Source: Pedobacter frigidisoli (GTDB lineage: Bacteria > Bacteroidota > Bacteroidia > Sphingobacteriales > Sphingobacteriaceae). From it: a stretch of DNA of 64,000 nt. How positions within the stretch are numbered: the first letter of the stretch is position 1; each line of letters begins with the position of its first letter. The notes beneath the pieces are model-generated. The model was given only the letters and a program-made list of their open reading frames with translations, made no database searches and was not told the DNA's origin. The position numbers and the translations under genes are program-made. Of this stretch, positions 38,214 to 47,071 are shown in pieces. The stretch lies in assembly GCF_004331675.1 (NCBI RefSeq), contig NZ_SJSN01000005.1, positions 1-64,000 of the forward strand, given 5' to 3'.

Positions 38214-39818
38214 TTAATAGCCTGTATTTTGAACCAAGTTCGGGTTTGCAATTAAATCTGCATTTGGAATTGGATATAAATTACGATAAGCAGGTACGCT
38301 GGTTCCAGCTTTTGCACCACCTTTAAAAGGCCACAAATAAGTACCACCAGTAAATTTGCCGTAACGTACTAAATCTGTACGACGGTGACCTTCCCAATAT
38401 AATTCTCTTCCACGCTCATCTAAATAAAAATCTGTTGTCAAAGCTGCAACCACAACATTTCCACTAGTATTGCCATAAGCACGTTGACGTAAAGCATTTA
38501 CATACAATAAAGCTTGCGCAGCTGTTCCGCCAGAACCGCCTCTTGCAACCGCTTCGCCATAAATTAAATATTGTTCTGCTAGGCGGAATAATGCAAAATC
38601 TAATGAACTGAATGTTCCATTTAGTGATGCAGGAGTTGTTCCAGTTGAAGTAACATTTTTAAACTTAGTAACTTTTAAACCGTCGTTTGGTGCATCAATT
38701 GCATCAATTGTAGCTTTTGAACCTGCAAAAATTCCACGCTTATCTAAGGTTCCGCTAGCATCAGGAAACAATGCAGGAAGATTTTGACGAGTACGATTAC
38801 CAGCCCATCCGCCGTTTGGCACACCATAAGCAGTTGAAACCATACCGGCAGCATCTGTAGCAGTATAAACCATCGCGTTAATTAAGAATGTGGTACCACC
38901 GTAATTTGTTCCATTTACACCATCATAATTAATAGTTAAAATGTTTTCGGTATTATTAACATTATTATCAGCCTTGAACAAGTTTGCATAGCTTGGATTT
39001 AAGATATAACTAGCTGCGATTACCTTACTTGAGTAAGTAATAGCCTCCGTATATTTTGCAGTACCAGTATAAACCTGTGCGTTTAAATATAATCTTGCTA
39101 ATAATGCCCAATCTGCACCTTTATCTGCACGTCCATATTCGTTTGTACGAGCATCTGCCAGATCAGGTTCAATAGCTTTCAATTCTGATTCTACGTAAGC
39201 AAATAAGGCTGCTCTCTGAATTTGTTTAGGATTAACTTTCCCAATTAAATCGTTTTCAGTTAAGAAAGGTGGATTACCAAAGGCGTCTAACAAAACCCAA
39301 TATTGATAAGCACGTAAGAAACGAGCCTCAGCACGATAACGTAAAACATTAGTTGCATCAGCACCAGTAATGTTTCTACTTGCCAATTGCTCTGGTGTAC
39401 TTTGACGTAGATACTCGTTAACCAATGTGATTTGAGATATACTTCTTGAATATAATCCTCTTAAAAATTGGTTATCAGTAGACCAAGTAGAATTATCTAG
39501 TTCAGGAATACCAGTATCGCCCCAGTTACAAACTGCCTCATCGGTAGTTAATTCCTGACTTGTCCAAAATAATCTTAAAAAATCTGCAAAGCCAGCATTT
39601 AATCCACCTACATCGCTATTATCAGAACCTGATGGACTTGTTAAAGCATAATTTGCATATAACCTTACCAACCCCTGTTTGTAACCAGCAGGTGTAGCAT
39701 AAACTACACTCTCTGTTGCATCATTTGTTGGAAGTAAATTTAACGCCTCTTTTTTACAAGAGTTTAACGACAGCAATAAAACTGCTGAGGTTAATATTGT
39801 TTTAAATGAATTTTTCAT
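38214..39818 (-). CDS. susD: SusD-family starch-binding outer-membrane lipoprotein
   Basis: A 534-residue lipoprotein (signal MKNSFKTILTSAVLLLSLNS, lipobox Cys at about residue 21). SusD features are NLLPTNDATESVVYATPAGYKQGLVRLY, RYRAEARFLRAYQYWVLLDAFGNPP, a helical TPR-like core (GADWALLARLYLNAQVYTG), and near the end FALFRLAEQYLIYGEAVAR with ERGRELYWEGHRRTDLVRYG. It forms the lid of the SusC channel. The starch/maltodextrin assignment rests on the linked SusE, GH13 and GH65 genes. It starts 13 bases after susC. Confidence 0.93.
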   Translation of the reverse strand: MKNSFKTILTSAVLLLSLNSCKKEALNLLPTNDATESVVYATPAGYKQGLVRLYANYALTSPSGSDNSDVGGLNAGFADFLRLFWTSQELTTDEAVCNWGDTGIPELDNSTWSTDNQFLRGLYSRSISQITLVNEYLRQSTPEQLASRNITGADATNVLRYRAEARFLRAYQYWVLLDAFGNPPFLTENDLIGKVNPKQIQRAALFAYVESELKAIEPDLADARTNEYGRADKGADWALLARLYLNAQVYTGTAKYTEAITYSSKVIAASYILNPSYANLFKADNNVNNTENILTINYDGVNGTNYGGTTFLINAMVYTATDAAGMVSTAYGVPNGGWAGNRTRQNLPALFPDASGTLDKRGIFAGSKATIDAIDAPNDGLKVTKFKNVTSTGTTPASLNGTFSSLDFALFRLAEQYLIYGEAVARGGSGGTAAQALLYVNALRQRAYGNTSGNVVVAALTTDFYLDERGRELYWEGHRRTDLVRYGKFTGGTYLWPFKGGAKAGTSVPAYRNLYPIPNADLIANPNLVQNTGY

Positions 39819-39831
39819 TTTTATATCTTAA

Positions 39832-42804
39832 TTAAAAACCAACGTTTAAGCCCAATGTGTATGTTCTTGGTCTAGGGTAAAGATTGTAATCGATACCTGA
39901 GGTTAATTCAGGATCTAAACCTTTGTAGTTAGATACGACAAAAACATTTTGACAGTTTGCTGAAATTCGCATGGTGGTATTTCCATTTTTAGATAATTTA
40001 CCAACATTATATGCTAGGCCAAGGTTATCCATTTTCAAGAATGAAGCATTTCTAATATAATAATCGCTCAAGTATTGATTATTTGTAAAACCAGTAGTCA
40101 ACAAATTAGTGCTAGCATTATTTAAAACGCCTACCGAAGTAAGAATATTAGATTTGATACCATAGTTTGAAGCAACGTTATCATAAACATAATTACCAAT
40201 GTTAGCCCTTAGCACTGTGTTAACGGTCCATTTTTTATAGCTGAATGAAGTATTAAATCCGAAAGTAAAATTAGGATCTGGTTGTTTGTAGAAATATTGA
40301 TCATTAGTGTTAATCACACCATCACCATTTAAATCTGCAAAAATACCTTCCAATGGCTTACCTGCACCATCATATACTTGTTTATAAACGAAAAACGAAC
40401 CTGGTACCTGGTTTACTGCATTATATTTCAAGGTAACACCTGTTCCACCTGTAATATCTCCAGCGCTAACTTTAGATCCTGGATCTGGATTTAAGGTTAA
40501 ATTTGTAATTTTTCTTTTGTTGTAAGCAGCATTCACACCAAAATCCCAAGTAATGTTATCTGTTTTGATAGCTACAAAGTTTAAGCTTGCTTCAGCCCCC
40601 TTAACTTCCATATTACCAACATTTGTAGTTAATAAATTGGTGAAGTTTGTTCCAACAGGAATGTTGATCGTACTTAGTAAATCCTTAGTTTTTTTGTAGT
40701 AAACATCTAAGCTACCATACAATCTTCCATTTAGGAAACCATAATCCAAACCTGCATTATAGGTTGTGGTTGTTTCCCATTTCAAATCAGGGTCGTAACC
40801 GGCAGGCGCATAATAGTTGTAAAAAGTATTACCGATTTGGTATTGACCAGTGTTCGTATTGGCATAGTATCTTGATAAATAATTATAGTTACCGATATCC
40901 CCTCCATCTTTATTACCAGTTTCACCGTAACTCAATCTTAATTTTAAGTCTGAGATCACTTTACTATCCTTTAGGAAGTTTTCACCAATAATTCTCCAGG
41001 TAAAACCAACTGAAGGGAAATAGCCCCAACGGTTATCTTGAGCAAACCTCGAAGAGGCATCAGTACGCATTGTACCAGATAGAATATATTTATCAGCCAA
41101 GGTGTAAACAAATCTACCGTAGTAAGAAAGCAATTTGTTACGCTCTACAGAAAAAGTGAAAACTGGTGAAACAAGTGCTACACCTGTACCTGTATAACTG
41201 GTAAAATTGTATCCAGTGGTTGAGTTATCATAATAACCATAACCAGCAGTTACATCAAATCTGCTTCGAAGACTTTCTACCGTATGCGCATAGTTTAAGT
41301 AAAATTCTGAGAATTTATCGCTTCCCGTTCTAAGCGCATGGGTGGCAGATCCTTGTGTAGATGCGCTTTGAGCAGCGAAAGAAGGCACGTTGATTGAACC
41401 ATAACCTTTGGATACATCATAACCTAAGTTTAAGTTTGCATGCAGTTCTGGTAAGAAATGGAATGAATAATCAAACTTCACATTACCAACACTTCTAGCT
41501 GCATTTCCATTATTATCTTGCAACCTAATCAAACCAACCGGATTACGTGGAGCATTTGGGTTTGGAACCATATCGGCACCAGTACCTTGTGTCCACTCGT
41601 AATAGTTGCCATATTTATTAGTTGCATTTACAGGCTGAGTTGGATCAAACTGAATGGCATTGGCAATTGCACCGCCATTTGCAAAATGAGAATCAGTTAA
41701 TGACCCCTTTAAGTTCAAATCAATTTTTAAATGATCTCCGAATAATCGTGGTGATAAGGTGATTGAACCTGTTCCACGTTTTAATTTATCAGTTATTAAT
41801 AAACCATCCTGATCTAAATAACCAGCAGAAACACGATAAGGAACACCTTTAAACGAGCCTGCAATACTCAAATTGTTATCTGTGGTAAAAGCTCGTTGGT
41901 AAATTTCGTCTTGCCAATCTGTACTTGCTGTACCCAATAATGCTTTTTGACTTGCACTACCGTTAGCGTTTACATAAGCACGAACTTGATCTGCAGAAAG
42001 TACATCTACCTTTTTAATTACAGTTGCAATTGAGTTATTGGTGCTGAAGTTAATTACAGGCGCACCAGAACCTCCTTTTTTCGTGGTGATCAAAATTACA
42101 CCATTCGATGCTCTTGATCCATAAATTGCTGTTGCATTTGCATCTTTCAAAACAGTAAATGTCTCGATATCATTAGGATTGATTAACGAAAGTGGACTTG
42201 GCGCATTATCAATAGTGTTACCACTAAAAGGAACTCCATCAATTACGATTAAAGGATCATTACTTGCATTAAGCGAAGCACCACCACGAATACGAATTGT
42301 ACTTCCAACACCCGGCTGACCGCTATTAGATATTACATTTACACCTGCAATTTTACCTTGAATTAGTTGTTCTGGCGTTGTAATTGCGCCCTTTTGGAAA
42401 TCTTTAGAAGATACTGTTGTGATAGATCCCGTTAGATTTTTCTTTTCTGCTGTACCGTAACCAATTACAACAACCTCGTTAAGTTTTTGTGCATCTGGCA
42501 CCAATTGGAAACTTACTGTTGCATTTGCAGAAACTGTAACTGCTTTATCTAGTGTTTGATAACCAATAAAGCTTGCAGAAATGGTTACCGAACCATTAGG
42601 TAAACCTGCCAATTTAAAATTACCATTTACATCAGTCGATGTGCTTCTGGTAGTTCCTTTAACTAAAAGGGAAGCACCAGGTAAAGGTTGGCCGGTTTCA
42701 TCAAGCACTTTACCAGATACTGATCCAGTTTGTGCTTTTACGATCAATGCTGAAAAAACTAACAGCATTAAAAGCCCCTGTTTTAACAGGTAAAATACTT
42801 TCAT
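39832..42804 (-). CDS. susC: SusC-family TonB-dependent maltodextrin transporter
   Basis: A 990-residue outer-membrane transporter. Signal peptide MKVFYLLKQGLLMLLVFSAL, carboxypeptidase-regulatory-like domain at about 25-100 (VSGKVLDETGQPLPGASLLV), TonB-box-like VVVIGYGTAEKKN, plug with INPNDIETFTVLKDANATAI, then the barrel ending RTYTLGLNVGF with terminal Phe. It lacks the STN domain of the ECF-linked homologue at 21-24 kb, consistent with control by the LacI-type regulator encoded next door rather than by an anti-sigma pathway. First gene of susCDE. Confidence 0.94.
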   Translation of the reverse strand: MKVFYLLKQGLLMLLVFSALIVKAQTGSVSGKVLDETGQPLPGASLLVKGTTRSTSTDVNGNFKLAGLPNGSVTISASFIGYQTLDKAVTVSANATVSFQLVPDAQKLNEVVVIGYGTAEKKNLTGSITTVSSKDFQKGAITTPEQLIQGKIAGVNVISNSGQPGVGSTIRIRGGASLNASNDPLIVIDGVPFSGNTIDNAPSPLSLINPNDIETFTVLKDANATAIYGSRASNGVILITTKKGGSGAPVINFSTNNSIATVIKKVDVLSADQVRAYVNANGSASQKALLGTASTDWQDEIYQRAFTTDNNLSIAGSFKGVPYRVSAGYLDQDGLLITDKLKRGTGSITLSPRLFGDHLKIDLNLKGSLTDSHFANGGAIANAIQFDPTQPVNATNKYGNYYEWTQGTGADMVPNPNAPRNPVGLIRLQDNNGNAARSVGNVKFDYSFHFLPELHANLNLGYDVSKGYGSINVPSFAAQSASTQGSATHALRTGSDKFSEFYLNYAHTVESLRSRFDVTAGYGYYDNSTTGYNFTSYTGTGVALVSPVFTFSVERNKLLSYYGRFVYTLADKYILSGTMRTDASSRFAQDNRWGYFPSVGFTWRIIGENFLKDSKVISDLKLRLSYGETGNKDGGDIGNYNYLSRYYANTNTGQYQIGNTFYNYYAPAGYDPDLKWETTTTYNAGLDYGFLNGRLYGSLDVYYKKTKDLLSTINIPVGTNFTNLLTTNVGNMEVKGAEASLNFVAIKTDNITWDFGVNAAYNKRKITNLTLNPDPGSKVSAGDITGGTGVTLKYNAVNQVPGSFFVYKQVYDGAGKPLEGIFADLNGDGVINTNDQYFYKQPDPNFTFGFNTSFSYKKWTVNTVLRANIGNYVYDNVASNYGIKSNILTSVGVLNNASTNLLTTGFTNNQYLSDYYIRNASFLKMDNLGLAYNVGKLSKNGNTTMRISANCQNVFVVSNYKGLDPELTSGIDYNLYPRPRTYTLGLNVGF

Positions 42805-43083
42805 ATTAATAGCTCGTTTAAGTATAAAAATTTGGTTAAATATTATAGTGATTTACACATAGGCCTAATTTACAGCACTTAATGATATTTCAAAATATAT
42901 TTGAAAAATATATTTCACAACCATTTCTCAAGCCGAAATCAATTGATATTTTTTGCATTTTTTAACAATATTAATTTCACATTAAATAAATGTTATTGTT
43001 TTAAATAGCTATATTTCAATGAATTATATCTCTTAAAATAGATTTTAATGTGTATTTTTTACACTAAGCCATTTTTACGCTTC

Positions 43084-43105
43084 TTTTCGGGAACGTTCCC
43101 GAAAA
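43084..43105. promoter_or_regulatory. 22-bp LacI-type operator, susC-proximal
   Basis: A perfect 22-bp palindrome with core CGGGAACGTTCCCG flanked by TTTT/AAAA, 279 bases upstream of susC. Its centre is 44 bp from that of the larger palindrome at 43116, roughly four helical turns. Confidence 0.8.
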
Positions 43106-43115
43106 AAACAACACA

Positions 43116-43161
43116 AATTCCGATTGATTTTCGGGAACGTTCCCGAAAATCAATCGGAATT
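43116..43161. promoter_or_regulatory. 46-bp perfect palindrome containing a LacI-type operator
   Basis: Each half is 23 bases and reads AATTCCGATTGATTTTCGGG plus AAC, giving an uninterrupted 46-bp perfect palindrome with the same TTTTCGGGAACGTTCCCGAAAA-type core as the neighbouring site. It lacks a terminal T-run, so it is not a terminator. Confidence 0.8.
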
Positions 43162-43208
43162 CTGCTTATTTTACACTAAGTGATGAAAATTTTTGAAAAA
43201 ATTGAAGC

Positions 43209-43239
43209 AAAAAAGACGCCTAGTTTACAGGTGTTTTTT
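43209..43239 (-). terminator. Short terminator after lacI-type gene
   Basis: On the minus strand ACACCT and AGGCGT pair (one G-T wobble) and six T follow, directly after the regulator stop. The plus strand also has a T-run, so it may act in both directions. Confidence 0.6.
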
Positions 43240-43241
43240 AG

Positions 43242-44252
43242 CTAATTTGAGGTAGAGTTTCTCTTAATAATTTTGGACTGTAAAACGATCTCATTTGCCA
43301 TGTTTTTATCTACATCACCATCCAAAATCGTAAACAATAATTTAGCGGCTTGTTCGCCAATTTCTGTTGCTGGTTGAGTAATAGTGGTTAGAGATGGGTT
43401 GAGCAATGGCGCAATTTCCAAACTCGAGAAGCTAATGATCTTCAAGTCTTTAGGAATATTGATATTCAAATCATAACAGGCATAATAGGTTGCAAAAGCC
43501 AAACGTTCTACGGAAGTGAAAACGCCATCAGGCTTAAGCTCGGTTAAGGCTTGTTTAACAATAATGCTGTTTTCCTCATAACTGTTGCTACAATCTACAA
43601 TCAAGTTTTCTTCGAATGCAATATGGTGTTTCTGCAATGCATCGATATAACCTTGCATACGGGTTTTACCGATAGATAAGCTTTTGTTGATTACCATATA
43701 GGCAATCCGCTTGCAACCTTGTTCAATTAAATGCTCTGTGGCAGAAAAACTACTGTTATAATCGTTCGTAATTACCCTAGGTGTTTCAATATCCTCATAA
43801 ATACGATCGAAAAAAACCAATGGCAAGCGTTTAGCACCGAATTTATTGAGGTAGTTATGGTCGTTCGCCTCGCCAGAAACCGACATTACTATGCCATCGG
43901 CCCTACCGTTGTGTAAATGGCGAATAAAATTTACTTCTTTTTTGTAGTCATCATCAGTTACGTAAATTAAGATATGATAACCATTTTCTCTCGCTACCCT
44001 TTCAATACCATGGATAGCCTGCGAAAAATAATTATTTGCAAGCTCAGGTACTATCACAGCAATGGTTTTACTTTTCTGCTCTCTTAAATTACTGGCGTAA
44101 TGATTAGGCTGATAGTTTAACTCTCTTGCTTTGGTTAAAATAAGCGCTTTAGTAGCCCCATTTATGTCACTGTTGTCTCTAAAAGCACGAGAAATTGTAG
44201 AAGTAGATAGATTTAAAGCTTCTGCTAACTTCTTTATATTAATACTATCCAT
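43242..44252 (-). CDS. LacI-family transcriptional regulator
   Basis: A 336-residue DNA-binding regulator. The N-terminal helix-turn-helix and hinge helix occupy residues 1-60 (INIKKLAEALNLSTSTISRAFRD, then LNYQPNHYASNLR). A periplasmic-binding-protein-like sugar sensor follows (KTIAVIVPELANNYFSQAIHGIERVARE; GRADGIVMSVSG; GCKRIAYMVI; PSLTTITQPATEIGEQAAKLL). It is encoded just upstream of susC, on the same strand, with two CG-centred palindromes between them, so it probably controls the maltodextrin locus. The classic SusR hybrid regulator of gut Bacteroides is not present here. Confidence 0.93.
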   Translation of the reverse strand: MDSINIKKLAEALNLSTSTISRAFRDNSDINGATKALILTKARELNYQPNHYASNLREQKSKTIAVIVPELANNYFSQAIHGIERVARENGYHILIYVTDDDYKKEVNFIRHLHNGRADGIVMSVSGEANDHNYLNKFGAKRLPLVFFDRIYEDIETPRVITNDYNSSFSATEHLIEQGCKRIAYMVINKSLSIGKTRMQGYIDALQKHHIAFEENLIVDCSNSYEENSIIVKQALTELKPDGVFTSVERLAFATYYACYDLNINIPKDLKIISFSSLEIAPLLNPSLTTITQPATEIGEQAAKLLFTILDGDVDKNMANEIVLQSKIIKRNSTSN

Positions 44253-44579
44253 TTTCGGCCAATAAACCCACTTAATTTGATTTTGATGCCGTAAATATAA
44301 CTTATAAAATCCCTAAATAGATTATGGCTACTCATAAATTGTTATTTTTTACCTCCGAAGATTCATTCTATCTAAATAGGGGTATTTTATGTTAGCCCTC
44401 TAATGAATTTATTAGAAACAGACATGATATCTCGGCTAATGCAACCACATAACTGAAAGCTTAAAATAAATTATAAAAATTTTAAAACAAAATGAACATT
44501 AAAAGCATTAGTAGTTATGCACTATTATCATCTTTGTGTTCAACTGCATAATTAAATCAAATGGATCTAATGTTTACTA
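44253..44579. other. Divergent intergenic region
   Basis: 327 bases between the divergent lacI-type and response-regulator genes. AT-rich, with no gene and no strong palindrome. Weak promoter-like boxes (TATATTTA toward lacI; CATCTTTG toward the receiver gene) each miss the consensus by one base. Confidence 0.5.
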
Positions 44580-44939
44580 ATGGGAAATAAGAAAATACTC
44601 ATCGCGGATGATGATGAGGGTATTGTAGATGCTGTAACGATGATATTAGAAGTTATGGGCTATGATGTTGAGTACACTTATGACGGTGGAGCTGTAATTG
44701 ATGCCGTTAAAAATAAACCAGACCTTATTTTGCTTGACATTTGGATGAGTGGCCATGATGGAAGAGATATTTGCAGACAGTTAAAAAACGACCCTAATTA
44801 TAAGCAAATTCCTATTTTGATGATATCTGCCAGTAGAGATATTAGGCAATCTGCCATGGATGCTGGTGCAAACGATTTTATGGAAAAGCCTTTTGAAATG
44901 GATTCACTTTTAAATAAAGTTGATTTTTTGTTGAACTAA
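44580..44939 (+). CDS. Stand-alone response-regulator receiver protein
   Basis: A 119-residue CheY-like receiver domain with no output domain. Phosphoacceptor Asp53 (LILLDIWMSG), acidic pocket Asp10/Asp11 (LIADDDEG), Ser83 (MISAS) and Lys103 (MEKPF) are all present, so it should be phosphorylatable. No histidine kinase is nearby. It presumably acts by protein-protein contact or in a phosphorelay; partner unknown. The ATG at 44580 is the only good start, since upstream ATGs are out of frame. Confidence 0.92.
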   Translation: MGNKKILIADDDEGIVDAVTMILEVMGYDVEYTYDGGAVIDAVKNKPDLILLDIWMSGHDGRDICRQLKNDPNYKQIPILMISASRDIRQSAMDAGANDFMEKPFEMDSLLNKVDFLLN

Positions 44940-44965
44940 CCATTGATATTTTAATTATTCACCAT

Positions 44966-45325
44966 TTATAGATTATATAAGTCCTTAAAGTATATTCTTT
45001 GTGGTAATTGTTTAAAAACGTACTCAGTTACTCCACAAAGCCAAACCCTATGATTTTTAATTTCTCCCCTAAAGCTCTCTAGCATATAATCGCCACCTCC
45101 ACCTAAATTCTCTTCTCTAGTGTAAACCAATTCAAGAATTTCGGACGATTCAAAATGTTTGTCGGCCATTAACAATTTGCATTCATCTCCAGAGGCTGCA
45201 ACCCAATTTAATAATTCATCCGCACCTTCAACCATTTGCAAATCGGCAATATCTCCACCCCATTCTGGTATATCGGCATACCAATCTTGCTTTGCATTTT
45301 TATAAAATCTAATGGCTCTTTCCAT
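44966..45325 (-). CDS. Small DUF6717-like hypothetical protein
   Basis: A 119-residue soluble protein with no signal peptide. The opening RAIRFYKNAKQDWYADIPEW and the later MVEGADELL resemble Bacteroidota proteins labelled DUF6717; that name is from memory. The middle contains GGGGDYMLESF, and the end is aromatic and basic. It is convergent with the receiver gene (26 bases apart) and divergent from dinB. Function unknown. Confidence 0.7.
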   Translation of the reverse strand: MERAIRFYKNAKQDWYADIPEWGGDIADLQMVEGADELLNWVAASGDECKLLMADKHFESSEILELVYTREENLGGGGDYMLESFRGEIKNHRVWLCGVTEYVFKQLPQRIYFKDLYNL

Positions 45326-45392
45326 ATCTTTTGTAAAGAAAAAAAATCTAAGTCAATAATCAAGATAAAAATCCCGAAATTTAGATCATTAC

Positions 45393-46493
45393 ATGTCTAA
45401 TCAAGCTTTACCTATTTTAAGGAAGATTATCCACATTGATATGGATGCATTTTATGCTTCGGTAGAACAGCGTGATTTCCCTGAATATCGTGGCAAACCC
45501 TTGATTGTTGGTGGCAAACCCGATAGTCGTGGTGTTGTTGCTACAGCGAGTTACGAAGCCCGCCAATATGGAATTAGATCTGCCATGTCTTGCAGTAAGG
45601 CTTACCAACTTTGCCCCACTGCTATTTTTGTATATCCCAGGTTCGATGCATATTCAGCAGTATCCAAAGCAATCAGGGAAATTTTCCATCGTTATACTGA
45701 TCTTATTGAGCCCCTTTCTTTAGACGAGGCCTATCTAGATGTTACCGAAGATAAATTGGGTATTGGATCGGCGATTGATATTGCACAATCCATAAAGGAT
45801 GCCATCAAAAATGAACTAAACCTTACCGCATCTGCAGGAGTTTCCATTAACAAATTTGTAGCGAAAGTAGCATCCGATATGAATAAGCCAGATGGCTTAA
45901 CTTTCATAGGTCCATCGAAAATTAAATCTTTTATGGAAAAATTGCCCGTCGAAAAGTTTTTTGGCGTTGGTAAGGTCACTGCAGCGAAAATGAAAGCGAT
46001 GCAGATTAATATTGGAGCAGATTTAAAAAAGTTAACCGAAGCTCAGCTCATTTCCCAGTTCGGTAAATCGGGCATATTTTATTACAAAATTGTTCGCGGA
46101 ATAGATGATCGTGCCGTACAATCGCACCGCGAAACAAAGTCTGTTGGTGCCGAGGATACGCTTTTCGAGGATACAAATGAAGATTCGGTGATGCATGATC
46201 TGCTAAAGCAAATTAGCGAAACTGTAGCAAAACGATTGGAAAAACATCAACTAAGCGGCAAAACAATCACCTTAAAAATTAAGTTTGAAGATTTTAGGTT
46301 AATTACCCGCAGCCGATCTTTCCCAATACAAATAAATAAGGCGGATGTAATTTACGATGAAGCAATAAAACTTTTGGAGGAAGCAGACATTGGCTTTTCG
46401 AAAGTAAGGTTATTGGGTATAACGCTTTCACGTTTTTACGATGACGTACCCATTGATAAACCAGAAACTAATCAATTGGAGTTTGAGTTTTGA
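45393..46493 (+). CDS. dinB: DNA polymerase IV (Y-family translesion polymerase)
   Basis: A 366-residue Y-family polymerase that copies damaged DNA. Palm motif IIHIDMDAFYASVEQRD at about 12-28, the second catalytic motif LIEPLSLDEAYLDVTED at about 101-117, fingers with GRGVVATASYEARQYGIRSAMS-like sequence, thumb helix-hairpin-helix (FFGVGKVTAAKMKAM), and the little-finger domain to the C terminus. It ends in ETNQLEFEF; QLxLF-like tails of this kind bind the beta clamp. No LexA-type site is evident upstream. Confidence 0.95.
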   Translation: MSNQALPILRKIIHIDMDAFYASVEQRDFPEYRGKPLIVGGKPDSRGVVATASYEARQYGIRSAMSCSKAYQLCPTAIFVYPRFDAYSAVSKAIREIFHRYTDLIEPLSLDEAYLDVTEDKLGIGSAIDIAQSIKDAIKNELNLTASAGVSINKFVAKVASDMNKPDGLTFIGPSKIKSFMEKLPVEKFFGVGKVTAAKMKAMQINIGADLKKLTEAQLISQFGKSGIFYYKIVRGIDDRAVQSHRETKSVGAEDTLFEDTNEDSVMHDLLKQISETVAKRLEKHQLSGKTITLKIKFEDFRLITRSRSFPIQINKADVIYDEAIKLLEEADIGFSKVRLLGITLSRFYDDVPIDKPETNQLEFEF

Positions 46494-46512
46494 GCAAGCT
46501 TGAGCTCTTAAA

Positions 46513-46655
46513 CCCGACAGAAGCGAAATACTTTTTATTTGCAGCAACTTGAATATACTGTCATGCTGAGGCACGAAGCATCTGCTACCGATGAAACAGA
46601 TGCTTCGTGCCTCACCATGACAGAAGTTTAAAAAGATCATAGCGAATGGCGGGAC
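46513..46655. repeat. Composite intergenic repeat after dinB
   Basis: Outer arms CCCGACAGAAGCGAAATACT and AAAAAGATCATAGCGAATGG plus CGGGAC match the ends of 10241-10326. Nested inside is a near-perfect hairpin (46559-46622): TGTCATGCTGAGGCACGAAG opposite GCTTCGTGCCTCACCATGAC, a member of the CGTCATTGCGAGG-related family. It may double as the dinB terminator. Confidence 0.65.
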
Positions 46656-46680
46656 TGCAGTTTCCGAAAAGAACCGAACC

Positions 46681-46880
46681 GTTCATTTCCAAATATTTTT
46701 AACCATATAAGACATTTAAGAAAATATAAGCTTACATGTTCTTAGGTGGTAAATTCTTTATAACAAAAAAAGCGTCATAATTTTACTCGGAACACTTTTT
46801 ATATTCTCACTAGACTCAGGACTAAAGACTCAAAACTTATATCTTATCGTCCTCATTCCTCAAAATCAACATTACCACAA
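46681..46880 (-). pseudogene. Decayed duplicate of the dnaK 3' end and downstream region
   Basis: Segment 46681-46880 aligns with 46881-47121. Both hold CCATATAAGACATTTAAGAA, an 'aaaagcg...cgcttttta'-type hairpin region, GACTCAGGA and GACTCAAAACTTAT, and a stretch matching the last codons of dnaK (TTATCGTC and CTTCAAAATCAACAT-like bases). The copy's reading frame is broken and its terminator stem no longer pairs well. Confidence 0.7.
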
Positions 46881-46992
46881 CATTCATTTCCAAATCCCTT
46901 TTAACCATATAAGACATTTAAGAAACATATAAGCAGCATGGTAATGAGATTACTTCCTCAGGTGAAAAAGACTCCTAGAAATGACGAAACAC

Positions 46993-47029
46993 AAAAAAGC
47001 GCTCCTGAAATTAATCAGAAACGCTTTTT
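46993..47029 (-). terminator. Rho-independent terminator of dnaK
   Basis: On the minus strand AAAAGCGTTTCTGA pairs with TCAGGAGCGCTTTT (two G-T wobbles), followed by more T. It lies about 40 bases after the dnaK stop. Confidence 0.88.
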
Positions 47030-47071
47030 ATATGCTCCCAAGATTCTCGACTCAGGATTAAGACTCAAAAC

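Larger units (their letters stand above)
42805..43241. other. Regulatory region between lacI-type gene and susC
   Basis: 437 bases, very AT-rich from 42805 to 43080, then two GGGAACGTTCCC palindromes and the lacI terminator. I could not find an unambiguous TAnnTTTG promoter box. No gene. Confidence 0.7.

Noticed and set aside
43084-43161. The two palindromes as terminators
   Set aside because: Neither is followed by a T-run on either strand, and they lie upstream of susC; the shared core with an intragenic copy fits operators better.
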